A stretch of 32,180 bases of DNA, taken from Gammaproteobacteria bacterium. Lineage in GTDB: Bacteria; Pseudomonadota; Gammaproteobacteria; Enterobacterales; Aeromonadaceae. Of the stretch, positions 6,894 through 15,689 are shown piece by piece. Location: the NCBI GenBank assembly GCA_018222825.1, contig JAAEZO010000015.1, positions 1 through 32,180 of the forward strand. Reading direction: 5' to 3'. A model generated the notes under the pieces. The model had not been told where the DNA came from and searched no databases. It was given only the letters and a program-made list of their open reading frames with translations. Each line of letters begins with the position of its first letter. The first letter of the stretch is position 1. The translations under genes and the position numbers were made by a program.

Positions 6894-7547
6894 TCACTTT
6901 CTACGCAGTACAAAACACAGTTCATCAAAAAATTGCCGCTCACCGGATGCCACGCCAGGATTACTCTGCCCTTCGGCGATACGGCCCAGCGGCTCAACGG
7001 TGAAATGGGGTTCAAATAACCGCCGAACTTCCGCCTCCGGTACCGCAAAGGGCGGAGATTGTTGCTGGGTCGGCGCATAATCCACGGTGATTAACAGCAG
7101 TGTCGCGCCCGGATTGAGCAAACGCGCCAGCAAATCCGCGTAGGCGACACGCATCTGCTCGGGCAGGGCAATCAGCGCCGCCCTGTCATAGGCGGCATCA
7201 AAACGGCGTGGCAGGCTGTCGGCCAGAAAGAAGTCGCCTTCATACAAGCGTATTCGGTCGGCATGCCAACACCGGTAGTGGCCAGATTGCTCCAAGCCGG
7301 GTGCCAGCCCGGCCTCGGTGAAAAAATTCTGCACCGCCAGCGGCGATAACTCAAACCCCGCCACCATATGTCCCTGTTCCGCCAGCCAGTGCATGTCCCG
7401 ACTTTTGCCGCACAGCGGCACCAGCACCTCGGTTTGCTTCGACAGCGATAGCCGGGGCCAGAACCGGCTTAACTGGGCGTTAACCTGCTGGCGATGAAAT
7501 CCGATGCGCGAAGACTGCCAGCGCTGATGCCAGAACTCTGCCTCCAT
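6894..7547 (-). CDS. tpm: Thiopurine S-methyltransferase family protein
   Basis: The 217-aa product matches bacterial thiopurine/chalcogen S-methyltransferases in length (about 218 aa) and sequence. Visible parts are the N-terminal MEAEFWHQRWQSSRIGFH, the SAM-binding stretch 'VLVPLCGKSRDMHWLAEQGH' with 'GFELSPLAVQNFF', and 'YDRAALIALPEQMRVAYADL'. Bacterial members use SAM to methylate thiols and oxidised selenium or tellurium species and are linked to tellurite/selenite tolerance. The start at 7547 is fixed by AGGAGG six bases upstream and by family alignment; the 276-aa track ORF has 59 false N-terminal residues. A 53-bp gap separates it from the upstream DUF4250 gene on the same strand, so the two may be cotranscribed. 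Confidence 0.93.
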   Translation of the reverse strand: MEAEFWHQRWQSSRIGFHRQQVNAQLSRFWPRLSLSKQTEVLVPLCGKSRDMHWLAEQGHMVAGFELSPLAVQNFFTEAGLAPGLEQSGHYRCWHADRIRLYEGDFFLADSLPRRFDAAYDRAALIALPEQMRVAYADLLARLLNPGATLLLITVDYAPTQQQSPPFAVPEAEVRRLFEPHFTVEPLGRIAEGQSNPGVASGERQFFDELCFVLRRK

Positions 7548-7600
7548 ATCGCCTCCTATTGTAAATAAACCGGCACTATCGCAGTTTGATGACCTGTCTA

Positions 7601-7798
7601 TCAAGCTCCCGGCTTGAACTGATTGCTGACCGGATCGTAGCGGTAACCAATTTGCGCCATCCGTGCCATCAATCGACCGCTGTCCAGCTCGTAACGCGAC
7701 AGCAAGGCGGTGAGGCTGTCGCACTCCAGCCGCAGCTTCTCATTCAGAATGCTCAGCACCATGTGAGTATCCATTCGTTCCAGTAGCGCCTTGTCCAT
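7601..7798 (-). CDS. DUF4250 domain small protein
   Basis: The 65-aa protein fits the DUF4250 family: an N-terminal 'MDTHMVLSILNEKLRLE', a central acidic helix and a C-terminal 'IGYRYDPVSNQF'. The family is short, soluble and of unknown function. The start at 7798 has AGGAG seven bases upstream. It precedes tpm on the same strand and is divergent from the LexA-controlled sulA-like gene, whose operator region lies 90-160 bases upstream of its start. Whether LexA also affects this gene is open. Confidence 0.82.
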   Translation of the reverse strand: MDKALLERMDTHMVLSILNEKLRLECDSLTALLSRYELDSGRLMARMAQIGYRYDPVSNQFKPGA

Positions 7799-7873
7799 CT
7801 TGTTCTCCTGACTGGTTTTTTACCCGGTTTCACGGAATCAACGAATACTATAGTCGGGTCGGGAAAGACTGCA

Positions 7874-7919
7874 CCGGTCAATTAAATACTGTTTATTTAA
7901 ACAGTATTTAATTGACCGG
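7874..7919. repeat. Perfect 46-nt palindrome with a LexA box at its centre
   Basis: CCGGTCAATTAAATACTGTTT (7874-7894) is mirrored exactly by 7899-7919 around a 4-nt ATTT loop, giving 21 perfectly complementary base pairs. The central 20 bases are a LexA box. Each arm also carries TTGACC reading outward, so the palindrome presents -35-like hexamers in both directions. Confidence 0.95.
7887..7906. promoter_or_regulatory. LexA (SOS) box 1
   Basis: TACTGTTTATTTAAACAGTA contains the CTGT-N8-ACAG core of the gammaproteobacterial SOS box and matches the E. coli consensus at 17 of 20 positions. It lies 48 bp (centre to centre) upstream of box 2, about 70 bases before the sulA-like start and about 90 bases before the divergent DUF4250 start. 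Confidence 0.9.
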
Positions 7920-7934
7920 CATACCGGCTAGCAT

Positions 7935-7954
7935 TACTGTATATAAAAACAGTA
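7935..7954. promoter_or_regulatory. LexA (SOS) box 2 overlapping the sulA promoter
   Basis: TACTGTATATAAAAACAGTA matches the consensus TACTGTATATATATACAGTA at 18 of 20 positions. It is 21 bases before the ATG at 7976. A possible -35 (TTGACC, 7912-7917) with 17-bp spacing puts the -10 inside this box, so bound LexA would block RNA polymerase directly. Confidence 0.94.
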
Positions 7955-7975
7955 ACCGAACAACAAGGATCCTGC

Positions 7976-8542
7976 ATGGCCACCCTCTTGTTATCGCGCG
8001 AACAGTTATATCGTGGGCAGTTTTTTTCATCCCCGACTCAGGAACAATCTGAGCAGAAACAAACAGACAATGCCACCATGCGTATTGCGCACTGGAGTCG
8101 TGCACAGCAGGCGCGGCTGCTGGCCAGCCTGGCCGTCATCAGCCGGCAAAACCGGGGATGGATACTGATTGCCAATGCACCGGCGCCGTTATCACGACAG
8201 GCGCTGGTTGATGCCGGCGTCAATCCGGCACGGGTAATAGAGGTAAGAAAGGCATCCGGGCTTCTGCTGCAACAGGCCATGGCCTGCACCGGCATTGCGG
8301 CCCTGGTGTGCTGGCAGCCAAAAGGTGGGACCTTGCCCTCACAGGGTCACCGGGGCCAAAGCGTTTTTATCATCACGCCGACCGGCAGGCTCCCCACTCT
8401 GGTACCGACACGATGTGCCGCCGGCACTGTCATGATGGATGCTTCGCCCAACCAGCCCGGCATCACCCGATACCGGAAACTCGTGACCGGGGACATAGGG
8501 TGCCGAGGGATAACTCGAGGATACTGCGGGTCGATTCGGTGA
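7976..8542 (+). CDS. sulA: SulA-like SOS cell-division inhibitor
   Basis: SulA binds FtsZ and blocks septation during the SOS response until degraded by Lon. This 188-aa product shows the SulA core at about residues 35-115: 'HWSRAQQARLLASLAVISRQ', 'GWILIANAPAPLSRQALVDA' and 'ARVIEVRKASGLLLQQAM', in the same order as the E. coli LLPLLQQLGQQSRW...LSREWVQASGLP...VMQISQLSP region. Two LexA boxes directly upstream and AAGGAT before the ATG support the call. Sequence identity is low, so the operator context matters. The last 50 or so residues (CRGITRGYCGSIR end) do not resemble SulA, use rarer codons, and make the protein longer than E. coli SulA (169 aa); the original stop may have been lost. Confidence 0.78.
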   Translation: MATLLLSREQLYRGQFFSSPTQEQSEQKQTDNATMRIAHWSRAQQARLLASLAVISRQNRGWILIANAPAPLSRQALVDAGVNPARVIEVRKASGLLLQQAMACTGIAALVCWQPKGGTLPSQGHRGQSVFIITPTGRLPTLVPTRCAAGTVMMDASPNQPGITRYRKLVTGDIGCRGITRGYCGSIR

Positions 8543-8625
8543 TACCGAGGCAAGGCCGCCTTCCGTGGCGGCTTGAAGAAGAGGCTATATAAAGAAAAGG
8601 TACACAGTGAGTGCCTTGAGCAGAC

Positions 8626-9027
8626 TCAGTGCCCGCCTTCGTCCTTGTCATAAGGAAATTTAACGTGACCGTAGCGGATCACCAGTATCGCCACCGCCAG
8701 TACCAGAGCGGCGCCGGCCACGGTGATCAGGCGTAAACTGTCCATGCCCTTCATATCCAGAATCATATAACGGGCCAGGGCCACGATGGCGATATAAAGC
8801 GGGATACGAATCGGCAACTTGCCGGAACGCAGGTAAATGCCCACCATCGCCAGCACTTCCAGATAGATGAACATCAGCAGCAAGTCGGCCAGGGTGACCG
8901 TTTTTGCACGCCACATGTGGCCGATTTCGAGGCCGACCGCCACCACGGTGGACGCCGCCACTATGATAAGGCCAATATGCTGCAACACGTCCAATACCTT
9001 GCTGCCCAGCATGCGATTGTTACTCAT
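8626..9027 (-). CDS. psiE: PsiE family phosphate-starvation-inducible membrane protein
   Basis: The 133-aa product has four hydrophobic segments (about residues 13-32, 44-64, 76-90 and 100-116) and the PsiE pattern, including 'LADLLLMFIYLEVLAMVGIY' and a short charged C-terminal tail 'FPYDKDEGGH'. PsiE was named for induction in phosphate starvation in E. coli, where it is also CRP-controlled; its biochemical role is unknown. The start at 9027 has AAGGGA upstream. It lies tail-to-tail with the sulA-like gene and head-to-head with sulP. I do not see a clear Pho box upstream. Confidence 0.9.
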   Translation of the reverse strand: MSNNRMLGSKVLDVLQHIGLIIVAASTVVAVGLEIGHMWRAKTVTLADLLLMFIYLEVLAMVGIYLRSGKLPIRIPLYIAIVALARYMILDMKGMDSLRLITVAGAALVLAVAILVIRYGHVKFPYDKDEGGH

Positions 9028-9426
9028 AGACTTCCCTTATAGATGATGTGAACGGGATAAGGTGCTGTTATGGCCGCTATCCTGATGGTGTTTGCTCCCC
9101 GGTGCATACCGCCAGCCCACCCGGAAAAGGGATGACCGCATGGCTCCCAGCCGCCGGATCCGGCCTTGTTACCACCGAAGCGGCCCCCTATAATAACCGC
9201 GATTTCGCTCACATAACTTATAAGAAATTAACCTTGTATGAACTTTTTGAATAAAGCGAACACGCCGCCCTAGTCCACATACTGCATCCATTGCGCTTAG
9301 CCGCGCCTTGTCTCGCCGCTGTGCGAGCGTTTTGCCTTGTTCATACATCCGTTATATCCGTACCATTGCGCCCGCCTCGATGCCACGCCGGTACGACCCC
9401 GTCCTACAACCCTGGAACAATTAATA
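9028..9426. other. Divergent psiE-sulP intergenic region (399 bp)
   Basis: No credible gene is present; the short ORFs here lack ribosome sites and recognisable products. It contains a good plus-strand promoter (9166-9194) followed by a leader of about 225 nt before sulP. Nothing else stands out. Confidence 0.6.
9166..9194 (+). promoter_or_regulatory. Candidate sigma-70 promoter for sulP-usp operon
   Basis: TTGTTA (4 of 6) and a perfect TATAAT are separated by 17 bases. Transcription would start near 9201, leaving an unusually long leader of about 225 nt before the sulP ATG at 9427. Confidence 0.55.
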
Positions 9427-10911
9427 ATGCTACCGAATATCAAGCAAACCTGGTTCTTCAACATAAGGGGAGACGTGCTCGCCGGCCTGGTGGTTGCCCT
9501 GGCGCTGATCCCGGAAGCCATCGCCTTTTCCATTATCGCCGGTGTCGATCCTAAAATCGGCCTTTACGCCTCCTTCAGCATGGCGGTGGTTATCGCCTTC
9601 GCCGGTGGCCGTCCGGGCATGATTTCTGCCGCTACCGGTGCCATGGCGTTGCTGATGGTTACTCTGGTCAAAGAGCACGGTCTGCAATATCTGCTGGCCG
9701 CCACCCTGCTGTGTGGTGTGCTGCAGATCCTCGCCGGCTATTTACGCCTGGGCGAGCTGATGCGCTTTGTCTCCCGCTCGGTGGTCACCGGCTTTGTCAA
9801 CGCGCTGGCCATTCTGATCTTTCTGGCCCAGCTGCCCGAACTGACCAACGTCACCTGGCATGTCTATGCCATGACCGCCGCCGGCCTGGGCATCATCTAT
9901 CTGCTGCCGCTGGTACCGGTGGTGGGCAAGCTGCTGCCTTCTCCGCTGGTGTGCATCGTCAGCCTGACTCTGATCGCCATTGCCTTCGGTATCGATGTGC
10001 GCACCGTGGGTGACATGGGCGAGCTGCCCGACAGCCTGCCGGTGTTTCTGTGGCCCGAGGTTCCGCTCAATTTCGAGACCCTCGCCATTATCTTCCCCTA
10101 CTCCCTGTCGCTGGCCATAGTGGGTCTGCTGGAGTCGATGATGACCGCCACCATAGTGGACGATCTGACCGACACCAAGAGCGACAAAAACCGGGAATGC
10201 AAGGGTCAGGGTCTGGCCAACATTGCCACCGGCGCCCTGGGCGGCATGGCCGGTTGTGCCATGATTGGCCAGTCGGTGATCAACGTTAAATCCGGCGGTC
10301 GCGGCCGACTCTCTACCCTGGTAGCGGGCGTGGTCCTGCTGATCATGGTGGTGTTCCTCGGCCCCTGGGTATCGCAAATCCCGATGGCGGCTCTGGTGGC
10401 GGTGATGGTGATGGTGTCTATCGGTACCTTCAGCTGGAGCTCCATCATCAACCTGAAGGCGCACCCGGCCAGCTCAAGCGTGGTAATGGTAGCCACCGTT
10501 GCTACCGTGGTCTACAGCCATAACCTGGCTTATGGGGTACTGGTGGGTGTGCTGCTCAGCGCCCTGTTTTTTGCCAACAAGGTCGGTCAAATTCTGTATG
10601 TAGGCTCCGAAAAGGCCGACGATGGCACTCGTGTATACAAGGTGGTGGGTCAGGTATTCTTTACCTCTGCCGAGCAGTTTGTCGCCGCCTTCGACTTCAA
10701 GGAAGTGGTCGAGCGGGTACGCATCGATCTGAGCCGGGCCCATTTCTGGGACATTACCGCCATCAGCGCCCTGGACAAGGTGATACTGACCTTCCGTCGG
10801 GACGGTACCGAAGTGGACGTGATCGGTCTGAACGAGGCCAGCGCCACCCTGGTGGATCGCTTTGCCGAGCATAAGGATCCCAAGGCTGTTGAAAAGCTGA
10901 TGGGCCACTAA
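9427..10911 (+). CDS. SulP family inorganic anion transporter (SLC26-like, C-terminal STAS)
   Basis: The 494-aa inner-membrane protein has the SulP opening '[20 protein letters not shown]' and '[30 protein letters not shown]', the standard TM1-TM3 signature, followed by about ten further hydrophobic segments. A C-terminal STAS domain occupies roughly residues 395-490 ('[20 protein letters not shown]'). SulP proteins move sulfate, bicarbonate, chloride or dicarboxylates; the sequence alone does not fix the substrate, and no carbonic anhydrase fusion or neighbour is present. The start at 9427 is preceded by GGAA; the track ORF adds 30 non-conserved residues. Only 13 bases separate it from the first usp gene, so the two form an operon. 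Confidence 0.93.
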   Translation: MLPNIKQTWFFNIRGDVLAGLVVALALIPEAIAFSIIAGVDPKIGLYASFSMAVVIAFAGGRPGMISAATGAMALLMVTLVKEHGLQYLLAATLLCGVLQILAGYLRLGELMRFVSRSVVTGFVNALAILIFLAQLPELTNVTWHVYAMTAAGLGIIYLLPLVPVVGKLLPSPLVCIVSLTLIAIAFGIDVRTVGDMGELPDSLPVFLWPEVPLNFETLAIIFPYSLSLAIVGLLESMMTATIVDDLTDTKSDKNRECKGQGLANIATGALGGMAGCAMIGQSVINVKSGGRGRLSTLVAGVVLLIMVVFLGPWVSQIPMAALVAVMVMVSIGTFSWSSIINLKAHPASSSVVMVATVATVVYSHNLAYGVLVGVLLSALFFANKVGQILYVGSEKADDGTRVYKVVGQVFFTSAEQFVAAFDFKEVVERVRIDLSRAHFWDITAISALDKVILTFRRDGTEVDVIGLNEASATLVDRFAEHKDPKAVEKLMGH

Positions 10912-10924
10912 GAGAGGAATGAAT

Positions 10925-11779
10925 ATGACGACCAATGTAATGGCCTGTATCGACGGTTCCAGCCACGCCAACGCCGTATGCGATTGCGCCAGCTGGGCCA
11001 GTGTTCGCCTCCAGGCTCCGCTGACCTTTATTCATGTGCAGGACAAGCATGTCGCCCAGGTAAAAAGCGACCTCAGTGGCAGCATCGGCCTGGGTAGCCA
11101 GGAACACCTGCTGGCCGAGCTGGCCGAGCTGGATGCCCAGCGCAGCAAGCTGGCCACCAAGCAGGGTTCACTGATGCTGGAAGCGGCCCGCACCCGCGCC
11201 TCCCAGGCCGGAGTGGATGCCCCGGCTACCCTGCAGCGCCACGGCGAGCTGATCGAAACCCTGCTGGAATTCGAGGCCGATACCCGGTTGCTGGTGCTGG
11301 GGCGCCACGGAGAAACTTCCAGCTCCCCTTATGCGCACCTTGGCAGCCATGTCGAGCAGGTAATTCGCGCCCTGCACCGCCCCATACTGGTGACTCAGGG
11401 CGACTTCAAGGCACCGAAAAAGGTGATGCTGGCGTTTGATGGCAGTGCCACCACTCGCAAGGGAGTGGAAATGCTGGCCCAGAGCCCGCTGTTCAAAGGA
11501 CTTGAGCTGCACATCGTACTGGTGGGTGCCGATACCGACGATCACCGGGAGCAGCTCAAGTGGGCCTGTGATGTGCTGAACCAGTCCGGCATCGATGCTC
11601 ACACCCATATTGCAGCCGGCGATGTCGACAAGGTACTGCCGGCCTATCAGCAGCAGCAGGGTATCGACATGATGGTGATGGGCGCCTACGGCCATTCCCG
11701 TATTCGCCAACTGCTGGTGGGCAGCACCACCACCGCCATGATCAGCAATGCTCAAGTACCGCTACTGATCCTGCGTTAA
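10925..11779 (+). CDS. Tandem-domain universal stress protein (first copy)
   Basis: The 284-aa cytosolic protein has two UspA domains (about 1-145 and 150-284). Both keep an ATP-binding type G-x2-G-x9/10-G-(S/T) loop: GRHG...GSH in the first half and GAYGHSRIRQLLVGST in the second. Usp proteins of this type bind ATP and support survival under stress; the direct target is unknown. The second of two close ATGs is chosen because AGAGGA is six bases before it and because it aligns with the start of the downstream paralogue; the first ATG would overlap the ribosome site. It follows sulP by 13 bases, suggesting a role tied to that transporter. Confidence 0.92.
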   Translation: MTTNVMACIDGSSHANAVCDCASWASVRLQAPLTFIHVQDKHVAQVKSDLSGSIGLGSQEHLLAELAELDAQRSKLATKQGSLMLEAARTRASQAGVDAPATLQRHGELIETLLEFEADTRLLVLGRHGETSSSPYAHLGSHVEQVIRALHRPILVTQGDFKAPKKVMLAFDGSATTRKGVEMLAQSPLFKGLELHIVLVGADTDDHREQLKWACDVLNQSGIDAHTHIAAGDVDKVLPAYQQQQGIDMMVMGAYGHSRIRQLLVGSTTTAMISNAQVPLLILR

Positions 11780-11799
11780 TCCGTACTTTATTTATGTAC

Positions 11800-11825
11800 A
11801 GCACAGGGCCGCCCGGCCCTGTGCT
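11800..11825. other. 11-bp perfect hairpin after first usp gene
   Basis: AGCACAGGGCC and GGCCCTGTGCT pair perfectly around GCCC, 20 bases after the usp stop. There is no T-run after it, so it is not a standard intrinsic terminator. It could be a Rho-dependent end point, a 3' stabilising hairpin, or a processing site that separates expression of the two usp genes. Confidence 0.7.
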
Positions 11826-11990
11826 GACATGGCAGTCATTAAAGTCTGTTCAACGGCCTCCCCGGCCGCTATCAACCTTGTGCTGCATCAAGTCACAACA
11901 ACAATAAAGTATGATAGAGTGACTGCGAATCGGAGCCCCCTCGATTCTTTTTCTATTTAGCGTCAACCAATTACCATCAGGATCAAGGTC

Positions 11991-12845
11991 ATGAACACAA
12001 ATGTATTAGCCTGTATCGACGGCTCCGAGCACACTGCAACCGTTTGCGATTATGCCGCCTGGGCCAGCTGTCAGCTTGGCGCTCACCTGGTGCTATTGCA
12101 TGTGCTGCATAAACCCGAGCCGACCATGCTGCTCAACCTGAGTGCCGCCGCCAGCCTGCACGCGCAGGACGATATTACCGCCGAACTGGCCGCCCTGGAC
12201 AAAAAGCGGATTGAACTCGCCAAGGAGCAAAGCCGCCAGGTACTGGAACAAGCCAGCGCCCACGTGACCCAGTCCGGTTTTCCCAAGCCGCGCACCATTC
12301 AGCGCGAGGGTCGTCTGGCACAGGTACTGGATCAGTACGAAGACTACAGTCAGCTGTTGGTACTGGGCCGTCAGGGCACCAATGCCGACGACACTCCCAG
12401 CCGCCTCGGCAGCCATGTAGAACAGGTGATCCGCACCACCGACAAGCCTCTGCTGCTGACCACCGGCGAGTTCAAAAAGCCCGCTAAAATCATGCTGGCG
12501 TTTGACGGCAGCGACACCACCCGCAAGGGGCTGGACATGCTGGCAAGCTCGCCGCTGTTCCGTGGCCTGGAGTGTCATATCGTGATGGTGGCCGGCCCCA
12601 ACCCGCACAACCTGGAGTTGCTGGAAGTGGCGCGGCTGCAGCTGGAAACCGCCGGTTTGAAGGCGACCTCGGCCCTGTTGCAGGGTGAAGTGAAAAAGAA
12701 CCTGCTGGCCTATCAGGAAAAACAGAATATCGATCTGATGGTGATGGGTGCCTACGGTCATTCCCGTATGCGCCAGTGGCTGCTGGGCAGCATCACCGAT
12801 CTGATGCTGATGGAATCCCCGCAGCCCCTGCTTATCCTGCGCTAA
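11991..12845 (+). CDS. Tandem-domain universal stress protein (second copy)
   Basis: This 284-aa protein is a paralogue of the usp gene just upstream and has exactly the same length. Shared segments include 'ACIDGS', 'RLGSHVEQVIR', 'KIMLAFDGSDTTRKGLDMLA' and 'DLMVMGAYGHSRMRQWLLGS'. Both Usp halves keep the glycine-rich nucleotide loop. AGGA lies about 8 bases before the ATG. A 211-bp gap with a hairpin and a TATGAT -10-like hexamer (11910-11915) separates it from the first copy, so it may have its own promoter. It ends at a strong bidirectional terminator shared with convergent ybiT. Confidence 0.92.
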   Translation: MNTNVLACIDGSEHTATVCDYAAWASCQLGAHLVLLHVLHKPEPTMLLNLSAAASLHAQDDITAELAALDKKRIELAKEQSRQVLEQASAHVTQSGFPKPRTIQREGRLAQVLDQYEDYSQLLVLGRQGTNADDTPSRLGSHVEQVIRTTDKPLLLTTGEFKKPAKIMLAFDGSDTTRKGLDMLASSPLFRGLECHIVMVAGPNPHNLELLEVARLQLETAGLKATSALLQGEVKKNLLAYQEKQNIDLMVMGAYGHSRMRQWLLGSITDLMLMESPQPLLILR

Positions 12846-12859
12846 TCGCGACTCTTCGG

Positions 12860-12903
12860 CACTAAAAAAACCACCGGGGCATGGCCCCGGTGGTTTTTAG
12901 TGT
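12860..12903. terminator. Bidirectional terminator between usp and ybiT
   Basis: CACTAAAAA...CCACCGGGGC and GCCCCGGTGGTTTTTAGTG form a long, almost perfect hairpin with A/T-rich outer stem. It serves the converging usp (+) and ybiT (-) genes. Confidence 0.95.
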
Positions 12904-12952
12904 CTGACTCAAACGGGCGGGAACCTGGTTCCCGCCCGGTCAAACAGAACGC

Positions 12953-14545
12953 TTACGCCACACCTTTTTCGCGCAGGTATTCTTCATAGTTGCCGCTGAA
13001 GTTACGCATACCGCTTTCGCTCAGCTCGATAATGCGAGTCGCCAGCGATGACACGAACTCCCGATCGTGAGACACGAAAATCAGGGTGCCCTGGTACAGC
13101 TCCAGCGCCATATTCAGTGACTCGATGGATTCCATGTCCAGGTGGTTGGTGGGTTCATCCATCACCAGGATATTGGGCTTTTGCAGCATCAGCTTGCCGA
13201 ACAGCATACGGCCCTGCTCGCCACCGGACAGCACACCCACCTTTTTCTTGATGTCGTCCTGGCTGAACAGCAAACGACCGAGAATGCCACGGATGGTCTG
13301 CTCGTCGTCACCAATCTGCTGCCACTGGCTCATCCAGTCGAATACCGTGATGTCCATGTCGAAATCTTCGGCATGATCCTGGGCGTAGTAACCGATAGTC
13401 GCGTTTTCCGACCATTTGTAATGGCCGCTGGTGGGCGCCAGCTCACCGACCAGGGTCTTGACCAGGGTCGATTTACCGATGCCGTTGGCACCGAGAATGG
13501 CGATGCGCTCACCCACTTCCACCAGCATGTTCAGGTTCTTGAACAAGGGCTCTTCGCCATAACCCTGAGACATCTTCTCCATTTCCAGCACGTTACGATA
13601 GAGCTTCTTGTCTTGCTCGAAACGCAGGAAGGGGTTCTGACGACTGGAGGCCTTGACTTCTTCCAGCTTGATCTTGTCCATCTGCTTGGCACGAGAGGTC
13701 GCCTGACGGGCCTTGGAGGCGTTGGCACTGAAGCGAGCCACAAACGACTGAAGATCGGCAATCTGGGCCTTCTTCTTGGCGTTGTCGGACATCAGACGCT
13801 CGCGGGCCTGGGTAGAGGCCAGCATGTAGTCGTCGTAGTTGCCCGGATACACCCGCAGCTCGCCGTAATCCAGATCCGCCATGTGGGTACAGACACTGTT
13901 CAGGAAGTGACGATCGTGCGAGATGATAATCATGGTGCTGTTACGCTCGTTGAGCGCGCCTTCCAGCCAGCGAATGGTGTCGATGTCCAGGTTGTTGGTC
14001 GGTTCGTCGAGCAGCAACACTTCCGGATCGGCAAACAGCGCCTGGGCCAGCAGCACCCGCAGTTTCCAGCCCGGCGCCACTTCGCTCATGGGGCCAAAAT
14101 GCTGCTCCACCGCAATGCCCACGCCCAGCAAGAGTTCGCCGGCACGAGACTCGGCGGTGTAGCCGTCGTATTCCGCGACCTTGCCTTCCAGCTCGGCGGC
14201 GCGCATGTAATCGTCGTCGCTGGCTTCCAGGTTGGCGTAAATGGCGTCACGCTCCTGAATGGCGGCCCACAGCTCGGTATGACCCATCATCACCACGTCC
14301 AGCACGCGTACATCTTCGTAGGCGAACTGATCCTGACGCAGCTTGCCCAGCCGCTCGTTGGCGTCCAGGCTGATGTTGCCGGCGCTGGGTTCCAGATCCC
14401 CACCCATGATTTTCATGAAGGTAGACTTGCCACAGCCGTTGGCGCCGATAAGGCCATAACGGTTGCCGTCGCCGAACTTGACGGAGATATTTTCAAACAG
14501 CGGCTTGGCGCCGAATTGCATGGTGATGTTATTGGTGGAAATCAA
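12953..14545 (-). CDS. ybiT: ABC-F family ATPase YbiT
   Basis: The 530-aa product has the same length as E. coli YbiT and very high similarity throughout. ABC-F proteins bind the ribosomal E site and modulate translation rather than transport. It has two ATPase domains: Walker [10 protein letters not shown] (about 35-43) and GANGIGKST (about 350), Walker [12 protein letters not shown] and [11 protein letters not shown], a degenerate first signature (VAPGWKLRV, typical of YbiT) and a normal second one (LSGGEQGRM), with the linker containing '[18 protein letters not shown]'. The only start that keeps the conserved N-terminus is a TTG (M-I-S-T-N), with an in-frame stop just upstream and no strong ribosome site. 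Expression is probably weak or tuned. Confidence 0.96.
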   Translation of the reverse strand: MISTNNITMQFGAKPLFENISVKFGDGNRYGLIGANGCGKSTFMKIMGGDLEPSAGNISLDANERLGKLRQDQFAYEDVRVLDVVMMGHTELWAAIQERDAIYANLEASDDDYMRAAELEGKVAEYDGYTAESRAGELLLGVGIAVEQHFGPMSEVAPGWKLRVLLAQALFADPEVLLLDEPTNNLDIDTIRWLEGALNERNSTMIIISHDRHFLNSVCTHMADLDYGELRVYPGNYDDYMLASTQARERLMSDNAKKKAQIADLQSFVARFSANASKARQATSRAKQMDKIKLEEVKASSRQNPFLRFEQDKKLYRNVLEMEKMSQGYGEEPLFKNLNMLVEVGERIAILGANGIGKSTLVKTLVGELAPTSGHYKWSENATIGYYAQDHAEDFDMDITVFDWMSQWQQIGDDEQTIRGILGRLLFSQDDIKKKVGVLSGGEQGRMLFGKLMLQKPNILVMDEPTNHLDMESIESLNMALELYQGTLIFVSHDREFVSSLATRIIELSESGMRNFSGNYEEYLREKGVA

Positions 14546-14642
14546 GAAGCAGACTCACAGTTAACGAAACGAAGAAAGGCGCTATCGCCGAAGGTCGCCA
14601 AGGATACCGACAGTCAGGCTAAAGTTCAAAGAATGCGCAATA

Positions 14643-14671
14643 TTTATACTCACAAGGGTGCCGAATGGCTA
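14643..14671 (-). promoter_or_regulatory. Candidate ybiT promoter
   Basis: On the minus strand TAGCCA (4 of 6) and TATAAA (5 of 6) are 17 bases apart. Transcription would begin near 14636, giving a leader of about 90 nt ahead of the TTG start. Confidence 0.4.
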
Positions 14672-14677
14672 GTTTTT

Positions 14678-14701
14678 CTGCGGTATCCGGCGATACCGCA
14701 G
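14678..14701. repeat. 10-bp perfect inverted repeat upstream of ybiT promoter
   Basis: CTGCGGTATC and GATACCGCAG flank CGGC. It ends 7 bases upstream of the candidate ybiT -35. With no T-run on either side it looks more like an operator or cruciform-forming site than a terminator. Confidence 0.6.
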
Positions 14702-14849
14702 GATCGAGGAGAATAAAGGAAGCGAGTTCTTTGGTCGGGATCGAGATGCTCATCGAATGGGTTGACCGCTTGATGAGCCGGGTCTGACTGCATAAATAGG
14801 AATAAGCCGCGTTTTTTTATATCATATCGGCTCATTTCAAGGTCACCCT

Positions 14850-15665
<816 letters not shown>

Positions 15666-15689
15666 CAGGTACCGTTTTGATATAAACCA

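Larger units (their letters stand above)
14546..14849. other. Divergent ybiT-cysQ intergenic region (304 bp)
   Basis: No supported gene lies here; the 61-aa minus-strand ORF at 14650-14835 lacks a ribosome site and a recognisable product. It contains a candidate ybiT promoter and a 10-bp perfect hairpin described separately. No confident cysQ promoter is seen. Confidence 0.55.

Noticed and set aside
8554-8574. GCCGCC/GGCGGC hairpin after sulA as a terminator
   Set aside because: No T-run follows on either strand; at most a stabilising or Rho-related structure.
8308-8592. 94-aa ORF in a different frame over the 3' part of sulA, considered as the displaced SulA C-terminus
   Set aside because: Its translation shows no SulA-like motif either, so it does not support a simple one-base frameshift.
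9028-9426. Short ORFs in the psiE-sulP gap
   Set aside because: They lack ribosome sites, overlap the promoter and start at arbitrary ATGs.
13142-14716. 524-aa plus-strand ORF
   Set aside because: It is the antisense shadow of ybiT, whose 530-aa product is nearly identical in plan to E. coli YbiT. The shadow is rich in His/Gln and has no recognisable domain.
14650-14835. 61-aa minus-strand ORF between ybiT and cysQ
   Set aside because: No ribosome site and no recognisable product; it overlaps the palindrome and the candidate ybiT promoter region.
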